Virus record (IMG/VR): IMGVR_UViG_3300020147_000133
Coordinates: 1 to 45,995 of that record
Reading direction: 5' to 3' (one strand)
Origin: a virus
DNA: 45,995 nt
Shown: piece by piece, positions 36,280-43,901 of the stretch
Position numbering within the stretch: the first letter of the stretch is position 1
How the letters are laid out: each line of letters opens with the position of its first letter
Program-made: the position numbers and the translations under genes
Notes under the pieces: model-generated
The model's database searches: none
What the model saw: the letters and a program-made list of their open reading frames with translations, nothing else
Told to the model about the DNA's origin: nothing

Positions 36280-36653
36280 GTGGGGGGAAGCATACGGCTG
36301 GCTGGTCACTCAAGGGTGATCACGAGTGGTCTGACTGCCATGTCGAGTTCGACCGCAGCGGCTCCTACTACACCATTTACGAGGACGGTCGGTATTTGCC
36401 GGTCGCATTCGCCATCGGCGCTGAGGGCGACGACGACACTGCCCGCGCCCGCCTGATAGCCGCCGCCCCGTGTCTGTTGGACCAGCACGGGTGTGAGCTG
36501 AGCGACCTCCGGTTTCTCCTGCGGGCTATCGAAGAGGGCGACCCCAAGGCGGAACTGATTCTGCGGGTCAAAGACATGATCGAGCGTGAGAGCGCCGCCA
36601 TAGCCAAAGCCACGGCAGCAGACACCCAGCCCTCTATTGAGAAGGAGGGGTGA
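36276..36653 (+). CDS. Hypothetical 125-aa protein
   Basis: It starts at an ATGA overlap (MSGGKHTAGWSLKGDHEWSD). A beta-rich first half (VEFDRSGSYYTIYEDGRYLP) with AARARLIAAAPCLL-like helix afterwards is a pattern common in small phage early proteins. The C-terminal part is acidic. No family named. Confidence 0.65.
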   Translation: MSGGKHTAGWSLKGDHEWSDCHVEFDRSGSYYTIYEDGRYLPVAFAIGAEGDDDTARARLIAAAPCLLDQHGCELSDLRFLLRAIEEGDPKAELILRVKDMIERESAAIAKATAADTQPSIEKEG

Positions 36654-36654
36654 G

Positions 36655-37101
36655 GTGGAAAGCTTGGTTCACTCCGACGCCGAGGGCGTCTCCGTACCCA
36701 CCGAGCAGGCGGAAAAGCCGGTTCTGGTCCTGACGGCAGAGCAGATCGAGGCCGCGATGACCCCCGCCGGGGGCTACACAAAGGCGACGCTCGCCGGGTG
36801 GGGCATCGACTGGCCGCCGCCGAAGGGCTGGAAAGAACGCCTGATCGCTGGCGAGGCGTTCGAGCCGTATGTGCCGGAGCCGGTGACGGAGGCCGAGGAG
36901 GCGTGGTCACGCGCCCTGTGTGTGGCGGCGGACGATGATCCAGAGCGGATTGTCGGTTGCCCCGCGCTGCCTCTGTGGCGGGCCTACCTGACCTACGCGC
37001 GCCTTGCCATGAAGGCGAGAGCAGCCCTCGAAACCGGCTCGGTGGGTACGAAGGCGAAGCCGGAGTGCACCCAATCCCCCACCTCGAACGGGGAGGGCTG
37101 A
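36655..37101 (+). CDS. 148-aa protein bounded by inverted copies of a portable repeat
   Basis: A GTG at 36655 behind AAGGAGG starts the product MESLVHSDAEGVSVPTEQ. The middle carries MTPAGGYTKATLAGWGIDWP then PKGWKERL, a motif of small alphaproteobacterial phage proteins. The N-terminal and C-terminal ends (SVGTKAKPECTQSP) are encoded by inverted copies of the same DNA element. A TTG at 36637 would overlap the previous gene. Function unknown. Confidence 0.65.
   Translation: MESLVHSDAEGVSVPTEQAEKPVLVLTAEQIEAAMTPAGGYTKATLAGWGIDWPPPKGWKERLIAGEAFEPYVPEPVTEAEEAWSRALCVAADDDPERIVGCPALPLWRAYLTYARLAMKARAALETGSVGTKAKPECTQSPTSNGEG
36664..36705 (-). repeat. Portable SVGT..EC element, inverted copy A
   Basis: On the minus strand, CTCGGTGGGTACG, 17 bases, then GGAGTGAACCAA. 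Compared with copies B and C it has one change (TGC to TGA) in the second arm. It lies at the 5' end of the gene it helps to encode, read antisense. Confidence 0.6.
37038..37079 (+). repeat. Portable SVGT..EC element, copy B
   Basis: CTCGGTGGGTACG (37038-37050), 11 bases, then GGAGTGCACCCAATCCCC (37062-37079). It encodes SVGTKAKPECTQSP near the end of the 148-aa protein. With copy A it forms a pair of inverted repeats around that gene. Confidence 0.6.
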
Positions 37102-37104
37102 GGG

Positions 37105-37395
37105 ATGGGCGACGAGCTGCGCTCCAATCGGCGGGAAGTCCGCAATCCAGTGTTAGCGCTGCCGGGCCTCAAGGCGGTGCTGGCCCTGCCGGAAGCCGAC
37201 CGTCTCGCCCTATGCGACCTGTTGACCAGCATGAGGGACGACGCGCGCGCCCGTGCCCAGCAGTCGTGGGTCAAAAACAAGGGCCCCATGGCCGCCTACT
37301 GGAAGGCCACGGGCGCGTACGTCGAACACATCCGGCGGGCGGTGAAACGCGGCTCAGACCCCACCCCCTCCACCCCGAACACAGGAGACGCGTGA
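37105..37395 (+). CDS. 96-aa helical hypothetical protein
   Basis: It starts MGDELRSNRREVRNPVLALP with a central LKAVLALPEADRLALCDLL, then AYWKATGAYVEHIRRAVK. Basic and helical; it could bind DNA. It overlaps the next gene by one base (TGATG). No family recognised. Confidence 0.65.
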   Translation: MGDELRSNRREVRNPVLALPGLKAVLALPEADRLALCDLLTSMRDDARARAQQSWVKNKGPMAAYWKATGAYVEHIRRAVKRGSDPTPSTPNTGDA

Positions 37396-37613
37396 TGCGG
37401 ATGCACCCGAACGCGAGGATCGCCACGACCTTCGCCGCAGCGCTGGCGGTCTGCGCCACGCCGCGCCCCACAGAGGAATCGAAGAAGCGCGACACGCCTG
37501 CGCCGCCCGAACCCAAGCCTGAGCCAGCGCCGACCAATCTCCCCGGCGAGACGAACCGGCAGTTTGCCGCCCGTCTGAAAGCCGCCCGCAAGCCTTCGGA
37601 GCAAGCGCAATGA
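37395..37613 (+). CDS. 72-aa exported-type small protein, paralogue of gene at 43002
   Basis: A signal-like N-terminus (RIATTFAAALAVCATP) is followed by a Pro/Glu/Lys-rich tail (TPAPPEPKPEPAPTN). It is related to the small gene at 43002 in layout and residues (MR-H-x-A ... LAxCA-P ... E ... TPxPP). It may be a secreted or envelope microprotein. It ends in an ATGA overlap with the next gene. Confidence 0.6.
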   Translation: MRMHPNARIATTFAAALAVCATPRPTEESKKRDTPAPPEPKPEPAPTNLPGETNRQFAARLKAARKPSEQAQ

Positions 37614-37969
37614 ACCGGACCCACGCCCGCGGACCGGTCGAGCCGCCCTTCAGCTGCACCAGCCTTCGCCTAGTCGCTGAGCCTGTGGAGGCCATCGTCT
37701 CCCGTCTGGCCTCCGTGGTGGAGAACGACAACCGGGAGCCCCGCTACCGCGCCGAGGGGAGGGAGATCGTCACCGTCCACACCGGGCGGCGCCAGTCTCC
37801 TCCCAAGGCCCGTGAGGCCCTGTTCTTCATGGTCGAGGGCATCCTCGCCACCAACCAGGACGATCTGGTCGACTCCGACATTCTGCGGATGGCGGACCTC
37901 GTCAGAGCGATCCGGGCGGCGGAGCGGAACGACCCGACGCCGCCGGCGAACATCGCGCGGGCCGCCTGA
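37610..37969 (+). CDS. 119-aa hypothetical protein
   Basis: The start overlaps the previous stop (ATGA). It is helical in the second half (EALFFMVEGILATNQDDLVD, ILRMADLVRAIRAAER). The N-terminal part has a short strand-rich region. No family recognised. Confidence 0.6.
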   Translation: MNRTHARGPVEPPFSCTSLRLVAEPVEAIVSRLASVVENDNREPRYRAEGREIVTVHTGRRQSPPKAREALFFMVEGILATNQDDLVDSDILRMADLVRAIRAAERNDPTPPANIARAA

Positions 37970-38073
37970 TGCCCCCGCTGATCACCATCCTCACAGGCCT
38001 GCTGATCGCGGGCGTCTGGTTCGCAGGCGGCATGGCTGTGCTGATCCACTTCAACCGGGAGACTGAACGATGA
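37969..38073 (+). CDS. 34-aa membrane peptide
   Basis: The ATG overlaps the previous stop (TGATG), and its own stop overlaps the next start (ATGA at 38070-38073). The product is MPPLITILTGLLIAGVWFAG followed by a short basic tail: one membrane helix and nothing else. It is one of several tiny membrane proteins in this operon. Function unknown. Confidence 0.6.
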   Translation: MPPLITILTGLLIAGVWFAGGMAVLIHFNRETER

Positions 38074-38648
38074 AAACGCGCCTGACCAATGCCGATCGTG
38101 AGGCCATCCGCGCCGCCCTGATCGACCACAAGTTCAAGCCGATCTTCGCCGATCTGGACCGGGAGGAAAACGCCCTCGCGATCAAGGTCCGGGCGCGGGC
38201 CTACGGCGACTTCCTGTCCGTCATCGACAACGCGCCGGAGGGGGCATTCCCCTCGACCGGGAAGGTCACTGTCGCGGTCGGCGGCAAGTCCTACGGCGTC
38301 ACCTTCTCCGGCGCCGCCCGCGTGTTCTACCAGCATGATCGCGGCTGGTCCTCGCGCATCCTCGAAATGAAGTCCGGCGACAAGCTGGGCGAGCAAATCG
38401 AGGACCACGCCAACCGGCTGGAGACCGCCAAGGACGAGCGGAACCACCTTCGCCGCACTCTCGACGCGACCCTGAAAGAGTTCCGCACCTTCGACGACCT
38501 CCTCGCTGGGTGGCCCGAAGCCGAGGCATTCATCACTGAGCGCTGGCGGTCTCGCCCCGAGTATGCAGCCAACGTCCCCGCCGTCGCGATCAAGACTCTG
38601 ACGGAGAGCCTCGACCTTCCGCCTGAGACGGTCGCGGAGGCCGCCTGA
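38070..38648 (+). CDS. 192-aa protein resembling the Nmad5 group
   Basis: It starts MKTRLTNADREAIRAALIDH and continues with two helical halves around a beta region (KVTVAVGGKSYGVTFSGAAR). The C-terminal helices include RLETAKDERNHLRRTLDATL. It is faintly like the nucleotide-modification-associated Nmad5 proteins of phages. If so it would help alter or protect phage DNA. The similarity is by eye and weak. Confidence 0.55.
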   Translation: MKTRLTNADREAIRAALIDHKFKPIFADLDREENALAIKVRARAYGDFLSVIDNAPEGAFPSTGKVTVAVGGKSYGVTFSGAARVFYQHDRGWSSRILEMKSGDKLGEQIEDHANRLETAKDERNHLRRTLDATLKEFRTFDDLLAGWPEAEAFITERWRSRPEYAANVPAVAIKTLTESLDLPPETVAEAA

Positions 38649-38875
38649 TGGCCCGCGTCGTTCGCCAAGACTGGCAGGCCGTCAACGCCGCCGGGACCGT
38701 CCTCTACACGTTCGGCGACCGTGATGCGGGCAGGGCGTGGGTCCGGGACAACGCCTGCCGTCACGACGGCCTGATCCTGGAACGGGTCGAGATCATCGCG
38801 CACCGCGAATACCGGCCCCGCGTGATCAGCCGCGCCCGTGACTTCGCCATCCCGCCCATCCCGCAGGCCGCCTGA
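38648..38875 (+). CDS. 75-aa hypothetical protein
   Basis: A TGATG overlap begins MARVVRQDWQAVNAAGTVLY, then FGDRDAGRAWVRDNA, a compact alpha/beta protein. Similar small proteins occur in alphaproteobacterial phages without assigned function. Confidence 0.6.
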   Translation: MARVVRQDWQAVNAAGTVLYTFGDRDAGRAWVRDNACRHDGLILERVEIIAHREYRPRVISRARDFAIPPIPQAA

Positions 38876-38876
38876 C

Positions 38877-38957
38877 GTGGAGCCCGCCTTCGCCATCCTG
38901 ATCATGGCCATCGCGCTGCTGATCATCCTTTCGAGCACGAACCGGAGAGAGCCGTGA
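38877..38957 (+). CDS. 26-aa membrane micropeptide
   Basis: A GTG one base after the previous stop starts MEPAFAILIMAIALLIILSS then TNRREP. It is a bare membrane helix with a basic end. Its TGA overlaps the GTG of the annealase gene (GTGA). Such position-perfect overlap argues for translation, but its size keeps confidence moderate. Confidence 0.5.
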   Translation: MEPAFAILIMAIALLIILSSTNRREP

Positions 38958-39700
38958 CCAAAGCTCCTGCCAACGATGAAGCCGCCCCGGTGACGGGCCT
39001 CGCCCTGTTGCGTCAGCCGTTTCCGGCGCACCAGATCAGCAAGCTCCCGAAGGAGACCAAGGCGCAGATCGACGAACGCAAAGCCAATCGGTCCGCTGGC
39101 GTGTCCTGCAAGGTCTGCGGCGGCTGGCACCACAAGAACGCGGTGCACCTGGATTACGTCGGCCATGCGGCCCTGACGGACCGGCTGCTGGACGTTGACC
39201 CGGAATGGTCATGGGAGCCCGCCGCGCTGCGAGACGGACTGCCGGCGTTCGACGCCAGCGGCGGCCTCTGGATCAAGCTGACGGTCTGCGGTGTGTCCCG
39301 GCTGGGCTACGGCCATGCCGCCGCCAAGCCGCAGATGGACCCCGGCGCGCGCGAGAAGGAAGTCATCGGGGACGCCCTGCGGAATGCCGCCATGCGCTTC
39401 GGCGCCGCACTGGACCTCTGGCACAAAGGCGACCTGCACGCTGCCGAAGAGGCAGAGGCGGAGAAGCCGAAAGAGGATGTTGGCAGCGCAGCCGCCGACT
39501 TCGCCATCGGCACTCTGCGGACGTGCGCCAGCCTCGCCGAACTGGCCGAGTTCTGGGCGAAGAATGCCAAGGGGCTGAAGGCCGACCTGAGCGCCGCTGA
39601 CTTCGCTCGGGTCGAGAAGGCCAAGGACGACGAGAAGGCCCGGCTGACGCCCGCCGACGACGGCTTCCCCGGCGACATTCCGATGGATGAAGCGGCATGA
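38954..39700 (+). CDS. Rad52/Sak-like single-strand annealing protein
   Basis: A 248-aa recombinase that would pair complementary single strands during phage recombination. Residues 65-155 carry the Rad52/DdrA pattern: YVGHAALTDRLLDVDPEWSW, a beta sheet (WIKLTVCGVSRLGYG) and GDALRNAAMRFGAALDLW. A CKVCGGWHH near residue 52 may bind zinc. The C-terminus is acidic (FPGDIPMDEAA), as in proteins that bind SSB-type partners. The start is a GTG coupled to the micropeptide stop. It is followed by NinB and other recombination genes. Confidence 0.82.
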   Translation: MTKAPANDEAAPVTGLALLRQPFPAHQISKLPKETKAQIDERKANRSAGVSCKVCGGWHHKNAVHLDYVGHAALTDRLLDVDPEWSWEPAALRDGLPAFDASGGLWIKLTVCGVSRLGYGHAAAKPQMDPGAREKEVIGDALRNAAMRFGAALDLWHKGDLHAAEEAEAEKPKEDVGSAAADFAIGTLRTCASLAELAEFWAKNAKGLKADLSAADFARVEKAKDDEKARLTPADDGFPGDIPMDEAA

Positions 39701-40455
39701 CCACGCAGCCCATCACCATGCCGGCGGACCCGCCGCCCATCCCCAACGCTACGCCCTTCGATCTGATCGTGGAAGATCTGGGCGACCTGCTGCTCGAGGC
39801 CAAGAACTGGTGCGACGGCGAGGCGGCCGAGACCCAGGAGCAGGTCGATGAGATCGCCCGCCTGATCGACGCCCTCAAGGCCAGCGCGGCGGCTCTGGAG
39901 GATGAACGGGTCCGGGAGAAGAGGCCGCTGGACGACCAGATCGCGGCCATTCAGGACCGCTACAACGTCTATCTCGCGCCGCTCAAGAACAAGAAGCCGG
40001 GCAAGGTTCCGACCGCTCTCGACGCCCTGAACGCGGCCAAGCGGCCCTTCCTGTTGGCGCGAGAGGCGGAGCTTGAGGCGGCCCGCCAGAAGGCGCGGGA
40101 AGAAGCCGAAGCCGCCGCGCTCGCTGCCGCCGAGGCCGCACAAAAGGCCGCCGCCAACGATCTCGGCGCCCGCGAGGAAGTGGAGATCATGATCGAGCGG
40201 GCAGAGGCCGCCGCTGCTGCCGCTAGGGCCGCCGAGAAGGAGAAGGCCCACGCTCATGGCGGGGGACGGGCACAGGGTCTCCGCACCCGCGTCGTGGCCG
40301 AGATCACCGATCTGAACGACGCCGTGCGCTTCTATTGGGCCGAGAACCGGGAAGCCTTCGCCGAACTGGTCCAGTCGCTGGCCGACACGGACGCGCGGCA
40401 GAACCGCCGTGCGGCCGAGGGCAAGGGCGTGGCTTTCCGGGAGGAACGGTATTGA
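39697..40455 (+). CDS. Coiled-coil protein of the recombination cluster
   Basis: A 252-aa protein starting at an ATGA overlap. The middle is a long Ala/Glu/Lys coiled coil (AREAELEAARQKAREEAEAA), flanked by a helical N-terminal region and a globular C-terminal part (NDAVRFYWAENREAFAELVQ). Similar proteins accompany annealase genes in phages and may be recombination accessories. The precise role is unknown. Confidence 0.65.
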   Translation: MTTQPITMPADPPPIPNATPFDLIVEDLGDLLLEAKNWCDGEAAETQEQVDEIARLIDALKASAAALEDERVREKRPLDDQIAAIQDRYNVYLAPLKNKKPGKVPTALDALNAAKRPFLLAREAELEAARQKAREEAEAAALAAAEAAQKAAANDLGAREEVEIMIERAEAAAAAARAAEKEKAHAHGGGRAQGLRTRVVAEITDLNDAVRFYWAENREAFAELVQSLADTDARQNRRAAEGKGVAFREERY

Positions 40456-40913
40456 CCGACCGCCACACCCTCCGCCTGACGCCCGGTGCCCGCCAGCAGG
40501 CCCATCAGTGGCTCGACCGCGCCCTGTCGCTCTGGCAGCCCGGTTCAGCCTGGGTGATGGAGCTTCGCGAGGCCAAGCGATCGGACGAGCAGAACGCGGC
40601 CCTGCACGGCCTGATAGGCCAGATCATGAAACAGCGCACGCACCTGAACGGGGTGAAAATGGACATGGCGCTGTGGAAGGCGACTTTCCTGCACGCGCTT
40701 GGCGAAGAGGTGCGGTTCACGCCGACACTGGAAGGCGACGGCGTCTTCCCGCTGGGGCTGCGGACGAGCGCCCTGTCGAAGGCCCGCTTCTCCGAGCTGA
40801 TCGAATATATCCTGTGGTGGTGCGCCAAGGAGGGCCTGACGGTTCAGCACTTCGGTCCCGAGCACGAAGCTGCCAACGACACGACAGGGCAGGGGGCTTC
40901 CCGTGCGGCCTGA
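40452..40913 (+). CDS. NinB-family recombination protein
   Basis: A 153-aa protein with the NinB signature: LREAKRSDEQNAALHGLIGQ, a loop, MDMALWKATFLHALGEEV and a C-terminal FSELIEYILWWCAKEGL. NinB binds single-stranded DNA and aids recombination mediators. The TTG start overlaps the previous stop (TTGA). The neighbouring annealase supports a shared recombination task. Confidence 0.85.
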   Translation: MTDRHTLRLTPGARQQAHQWLDRALSLWQPGSAWVMELREAKRSDEQNAALHGLIGQIMKQRTHLNGVKMDMALWKATFLHALGEEVRFTPTLEGDGVFPLGLRTSALSKARFSELIEYILWWCAKEGLTVQHFGPEHEAANDTTGQGASRAA

Positions 40914-41328
40914 GCTGTCGATCATCCCCGAGCCCGACCGCTCCACTGAGGCGCGGAAGCCTCTGACTGCGAAGCAGCGGGCAGAGCTTGCGCTGGCCCA
41001 AGGCGGCCGGTGCGGGTGCGGCTGCGGCGGAAAGCTGGACCACGCGGGGGAGGGGACCGTTGACGAGCATCTGAATCCGCTCGGGCTTACCGGGACGAAC
41101 GACCTGGCCAACCGCTCGATCTGGCGCAAGCCCTGCTCCGACGCAAAGACCTACGGAACCGACCTGCCGGCCATCGCCAAGGCCAAACGGATAGAGGCCC
41201 GCGAAACCGGAACCCGCCGTGAGCGCAAGCCCATCCCCCAGCGCCCGGACCCGTGGCCGAAGGGCCGCAAGCTGGCGTCCAGACCATTCCAGACCCGCGC
41301 CGCCAATGACGATCGGAGAGACGCATGA
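40903..41328 (+). CDS. HNH-like nuclease with altered last ligand
   Basis: A 141-aa basic protein. GGRCGCGCGGKL gives Cys ligands, then VDEHLNPLGLTGTNDLANRS matches the HNH His/Asn core, and WRKPCSDAKT is where the final His usually sits (here Ser). The change may reduce nuclease activity or mean a structural role. Its C-terminus is a basic disordered tail. It overlaps the NinB gene by 11 bases. Confidence 0.7.
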   Translation: MRPELSIIPEPDRSTEARKPLTAKQRAELALAQGGRCGCGCGGKLDHAGEGTVDEHLNPLGLTGTNDLANRSIWRKPCSDAKTYGTDLPAIAKAKRIEARETGTRRERKPIPQRPDPWPKGRKLASRPFQTRAANDDRRDA

Positions 41329-41561
41329 AGAACAAGCTGACCGACCTGAACGATCACCTATTCGCCCAGCTTGAGCGGCTGTCAGATGAGGACCTGACCG
41401 CCGAGCAGATCACGACAGAGGTCGGACGAACCGACGCTATTGTGAGCGTGGCTGAACAGATCGTTCGCAACGCGGACCTCCAGCTCAAGGCCGTCACGAT
41501 CATCGCCACCCACGGCGAGCGGTTCCGGCCCCAGCTGTCGATGCTGAAGGCACCAGAATGA
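41325..41561 (+). CDS. 78-aa helical protein
   Basis: It starts at an ATGA overlap (MKNKLTDLNDHLFAQLERLS). The middle, VGRTDAIVSVAEQIVRNADL then LKAVTIIA, recurs in small phage proteins beside HNH genes. No function is established to my knowledge. Confidence 0.65.
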   Translation: MKNKLTDLNDHLFAQLERLSDEDLTAEQITTEVGRTDAIVSVAEQIVRNADLQLKAVTIIATHGERFRPQLSMLKAPE

Positions 41562-42223
41562 AGGGCAGGGCCATCGCATACAGCGCGGCGGAAATGGCGT
41601 GGCTGGAAGCCAACCGTCTTTTGCCGATCAGCGACTATCACCGGGCTTTCGTTGCTGAGTTCCGGCGCGAGGTGTCGGCGCAGAACCTTCACGCCCTGCG
41701 GAAGCGCCGAGGCTGGAAAACCGGCCGCACGGGCTGTTTCGTCAAGGGCCAGGAGCCGCCGAACAAGGGCAAGCCGTGCCCGCCGGGGAAGGGCGGTCGC
41801 CACCCGAACGCCCAGCGGACGCAGTTCAAGAAGGGCGCGCGGCCTCACACATACAAAGGGCCGGGACACGAGATGATCGACCCGAAAGACGGCTACGTCA
41901 TCATGATCGTGGCCGAGACGAACCCTCACACCGGTGCCGCGACGCGCCCGGTCCATAAGCACCGCTACCTGTGGGAGAAGGCGCACGGCCCTGTCCCGGA
42001 CGGCTACTGTTTGAAGTGCCTCGACGGCGACAAGGCCAACACCGACCCCTCGAATTGGGAACTCATCCCGCGTGGCGTCCTCGCTCGTCTGAATGGCGGT
42101 CGGCACAAGAAGCGTCTCGCTTTCGATGCCGCGCATCCCGAAATCAAGCCTGTTCTGATGACGATGGCGAAGGTCGAGCATCGCGCCCTGGAACTGGCGC
42201 GCCAGCGGAAGGACGCAGCATGA
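41558..42223 (+). CDS. HNH endonuclease with N-terminal DNA-binding domain
   Basis: A 221-aa protein. Residues 8-55 look like a small HTH (YSAAEMAWLEANRLLPISDY), residues 60-105 form a basic Gly/Lys-rich linker, and the HNH_3-type core is VHKHRYLWEKAHGPVPDGYC then DKANTDPSNWELIPR. Proteins of this form may be homing-type or DNA-processing nucleases in the recombination operon. It starts at an ATGA overlap. Confidence 0.85.
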   Translation: MKGRAIAYSAAEMAWLEANRLLPISDYHRAFVAEFRREVSAQNLHALRKRRGWKTGRTGCFVKGQEPPNKGKPCPPGKGGRHPNAQRTQFKKGARPHTYKGPGHEMIDPKDGYVIMIVAETNPHTGAATRPVHKHRYLWEKAHGPVPDGYCLKCLDGDKANTDPSNWELIPRGVLARLNGGRHKKRLAFDAAHPEIKPVLMTMAKVEHRALELARQRKDAA

Positions 42224-43002
42224 CCCGCACCATCACCGAGCCCCCCATGACAGATGAAGCGAAGAACGACAGCCCCCGCCTCTCCCCCGGAGAGCCGAGT
42301 GGGGAAGGCGATGCAGCGCGCGAGGCGTTCGCGGAAATCAAGCGACGCGTCAGCCGGGCGCGGGAAATGATGGCCGAGGACTATCCGCAGGAAGATCAGT
42401 CGGTCACCCGTGCCTCGGCGCACCTGTTGGGCGTGTTCTGTTTGACGGGCAAGGTCGAAGCCGCCCTCGCTCCCCCTGTAGGGTCGGAGGCGTGCCTGTC
42501 GTGCGGCGGCAAGGGCTACGTCGAGCATGAAGGCGGCGAAGGCGAGGGTTATCCCAGCCGCCCGGAGATCGAGGACTGCCCGTCCTGCACGGCTCCCCCT
42601 TCCCCCGGAGGAGCGGATGGGCTGGAGCCGGTGGCGTGGCTGATGACGCACAAAACGACCGGCGCGACCGGGTACGCATTTGAGAGGGAACCCGAGGCTT
42701 ACGCTCGGGAACACTACACGGTCACGCCCCTCTACGCCCGCCCTCCCGAAGCCGCCGCCGAGATCGAAGCACTGAGAGCGCGGGTGGAGTGGCAACCGAT
42801 TGAGACGGCTCCAAAGGACGGTCAGGGCGTCCTTGCCATCTGCGCCACGGCCTATTCGCCCGTCTCTCACGTGACGTGGTGGTTGGACGGCTGGGTGCAC
42901 TACAGCCGCCCGGCCGAGAAGTGGCATGGCGGTGTCGGAAAGTGGTTCCCGACCCACTGGATGCCGCTCCCCGAGGCTCCCGCCCAGCAGGAGGGGGTGT
43001 GA
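42220..43002 (+). CDS. DUF551-containing protein with zinc motif
   Basis: A 260-aa mosaic protein. Residues 85-130 have CLSCGGKGY and DCPSC, a DnaJ-like zinc pattern. The C-terminal 80 residues are DUF551: VEWQPIETAPKDGQGVL and FPTHWMPLPEAP. The parts between are Pro/Gly-rich and encoded by repetitive CCCCC/GGAG-type DNA. It starts by ATGA overlap and ends by TGATG. Function unknown. Confidence 0.7.
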   Translation: MTRTITEPPMTDEAKNDSPRLSPGEPSGEGDAAREAFAEIKRRVSRAREMMAEDYPQEDQSVTRASAHLLGVFCLTGKVEAALAPPVGSEACLSCGGKGYVEHEGGEGEGYPSRPEIEDCPSCTAPPSPGGADGLEPVAWLMTHKTTGATGYAFEREPEAYAREHYTVTPLYARPPEAAAEIEALRARVEWQPIETAPKDGQGVLAICATAYSPVSHVTWWLDGWVHYSRPAEKWHGGVGKWFPTHWMPLPEAPAQQEGV

Positions 43003-43178
43003 TGCGCCGCCACGCCCTCACAGCCGCAATGGTCGCCGGTCTGGCCCTTTGCGCCGCGCCAAAGTCTGCGGAGGAAATGACGGACGAGGAGCGCAAGACG
43101 CCGCCGCCTCCCGCCCGAGAGCCCGAGAGCAGACAAGTCCGCCGCGCTCGCGAACGCCGCGAAAGGAAAGCCCAATGA
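43002..43178 (+). CDS. 58-aa exported-type small protein, paralogue of gene at 37395
   Basis: MRRHALTAAMVAGLALCAAP is a signal-peptide-like start, followed by a Pro/Glu/Arg-rich tail ending RRARERRERKAQ. It matches the 72-aa protein at 37395 in order of features. It begins at TGATG and ends in ATGA, so it is embedded in the operon. Function unknown. Confidence 0.6.
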   Translation: MRRHALTAAMVAGLALCAAPKSAEEMTDEERKTPPPPAREPESRQVRRARERRERKAQ

Positions 43179-43555
43179 CCACCACCCCCGCCCCTGTGGC
43201 TTGGCGGATTGTTCCGGTGGAGCCGACCTATGAAATGCAGGACGCCGCCCGCAACTCGGCGGCGAAGATGCAAATGTTTAAGGCCCGGATTGCTTGGTAT
43301 GCCATGCTGCGAGCTTCCCCCGCCCCCGACCTTGAGGGGCTTAGGGAGAGGGTGGCGCGGGTGGTTGATCCGCGCTCGTTCGAGGGCTTGGCCTACGCGT
43401 CCGAGCGCCTCCCGGCGGAACCCCGCAGCAAGTATTTCACCGATCTTGCGCGGCTGTCCCGAGACGGAGTGGACGCCGCCCTCGCCAAAGCCGACGCCGT
43501 TTTGGCCCTGATCTTCACCCCGGAAGGAGAAGTCCGTGAGTATCACAGAGATTGA
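43175..43555 (+). CDS. 126-aa hypothetical protein
   Basis: It starts MTTTPAPVAWRIVPVEPTYE, a pattern of small phage proteins of unknown role, with a helical middle. A Pro/Leu segment (ASPAPDLEGLRERVARVVDP) in the centre is encoded by DNA that resembles a captured repeat. It overlaps the next gene by 20 bases. Confidence 0.6.
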   Translation: MTTTPAPVAWRIVPVEPTYEMQDAARNSAAKMQMFKARIAWYAMLRASPAPDLEGLRERVARVVDPRSFEGLAYASERLPAEPRSKYFTDLARLSRDGVDAALAKADAVLALIFTPEGEVREYHRD

Positions 43556-43901
43556 CTTCGATCGGCTGATGGAGGCCACCCAGACCGTCATCCGGCTCAA
43601 GGCGGGCGCGGTTCTCAGTGCCGAAGACGTGGCCGATATTCAATACGCCTTCGAGTGCGAGCGCCAGCACGAAGATGACGCAGTTGACGCCTACAGCAAG
43701 GGGTATTCGCACGGCGTGTTGGTGGCTGGTGGGGCTGACAAAGCGTGTCTCATGGAGACTGTCGAGGCGCTGAAAACGCAGTTGGCTGTGGCGAACGCGC
43801 TGAACCGATACTGGCAAGCTACCACCCCTGCCGACGCTCACTCGGTGGGTACGGAGCGCGACAGCGCGGAGTGCACCAAATCCCCGGACCCCAAGTCATG
43901 A
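43536..43901 (+). CDS. 121-aa hypothetical protein ending in the portable element
   Basis: A GTG at 43536 behind GGAGAAG starts MSITEIDFDRLMEATQTVIR. The body is helical and acidic. The last residues (SVGTERDSAECTKSP) are encoded by copy C of the repeated element. Function unknown. Confidence 0.6.
   Translation: MSITEIDFDRLMEATQTVIRLKAGAVLSAEDVADIQYAFECERQHEDDAVDAYSKGYSHGVLVAGGADKACLMETVEALKTQLAVANALNRYWQATTPADAHSVGTERDSAECTKSPDPKS
43841..43885 (+). repeat. Portable SVGT..EC element, copy C
   Basis: CTCGGTGGGTACG (43841-43853), 14 bases, then GGAGTGCACCAAATCCCC (43868-43885). The core gap is 3 bases longer than in copy B and 3 shorter than in copy A, so the reading frame is kept. It forms the C-terminus of the 121-aa protein. 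Confidence 0.6.
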
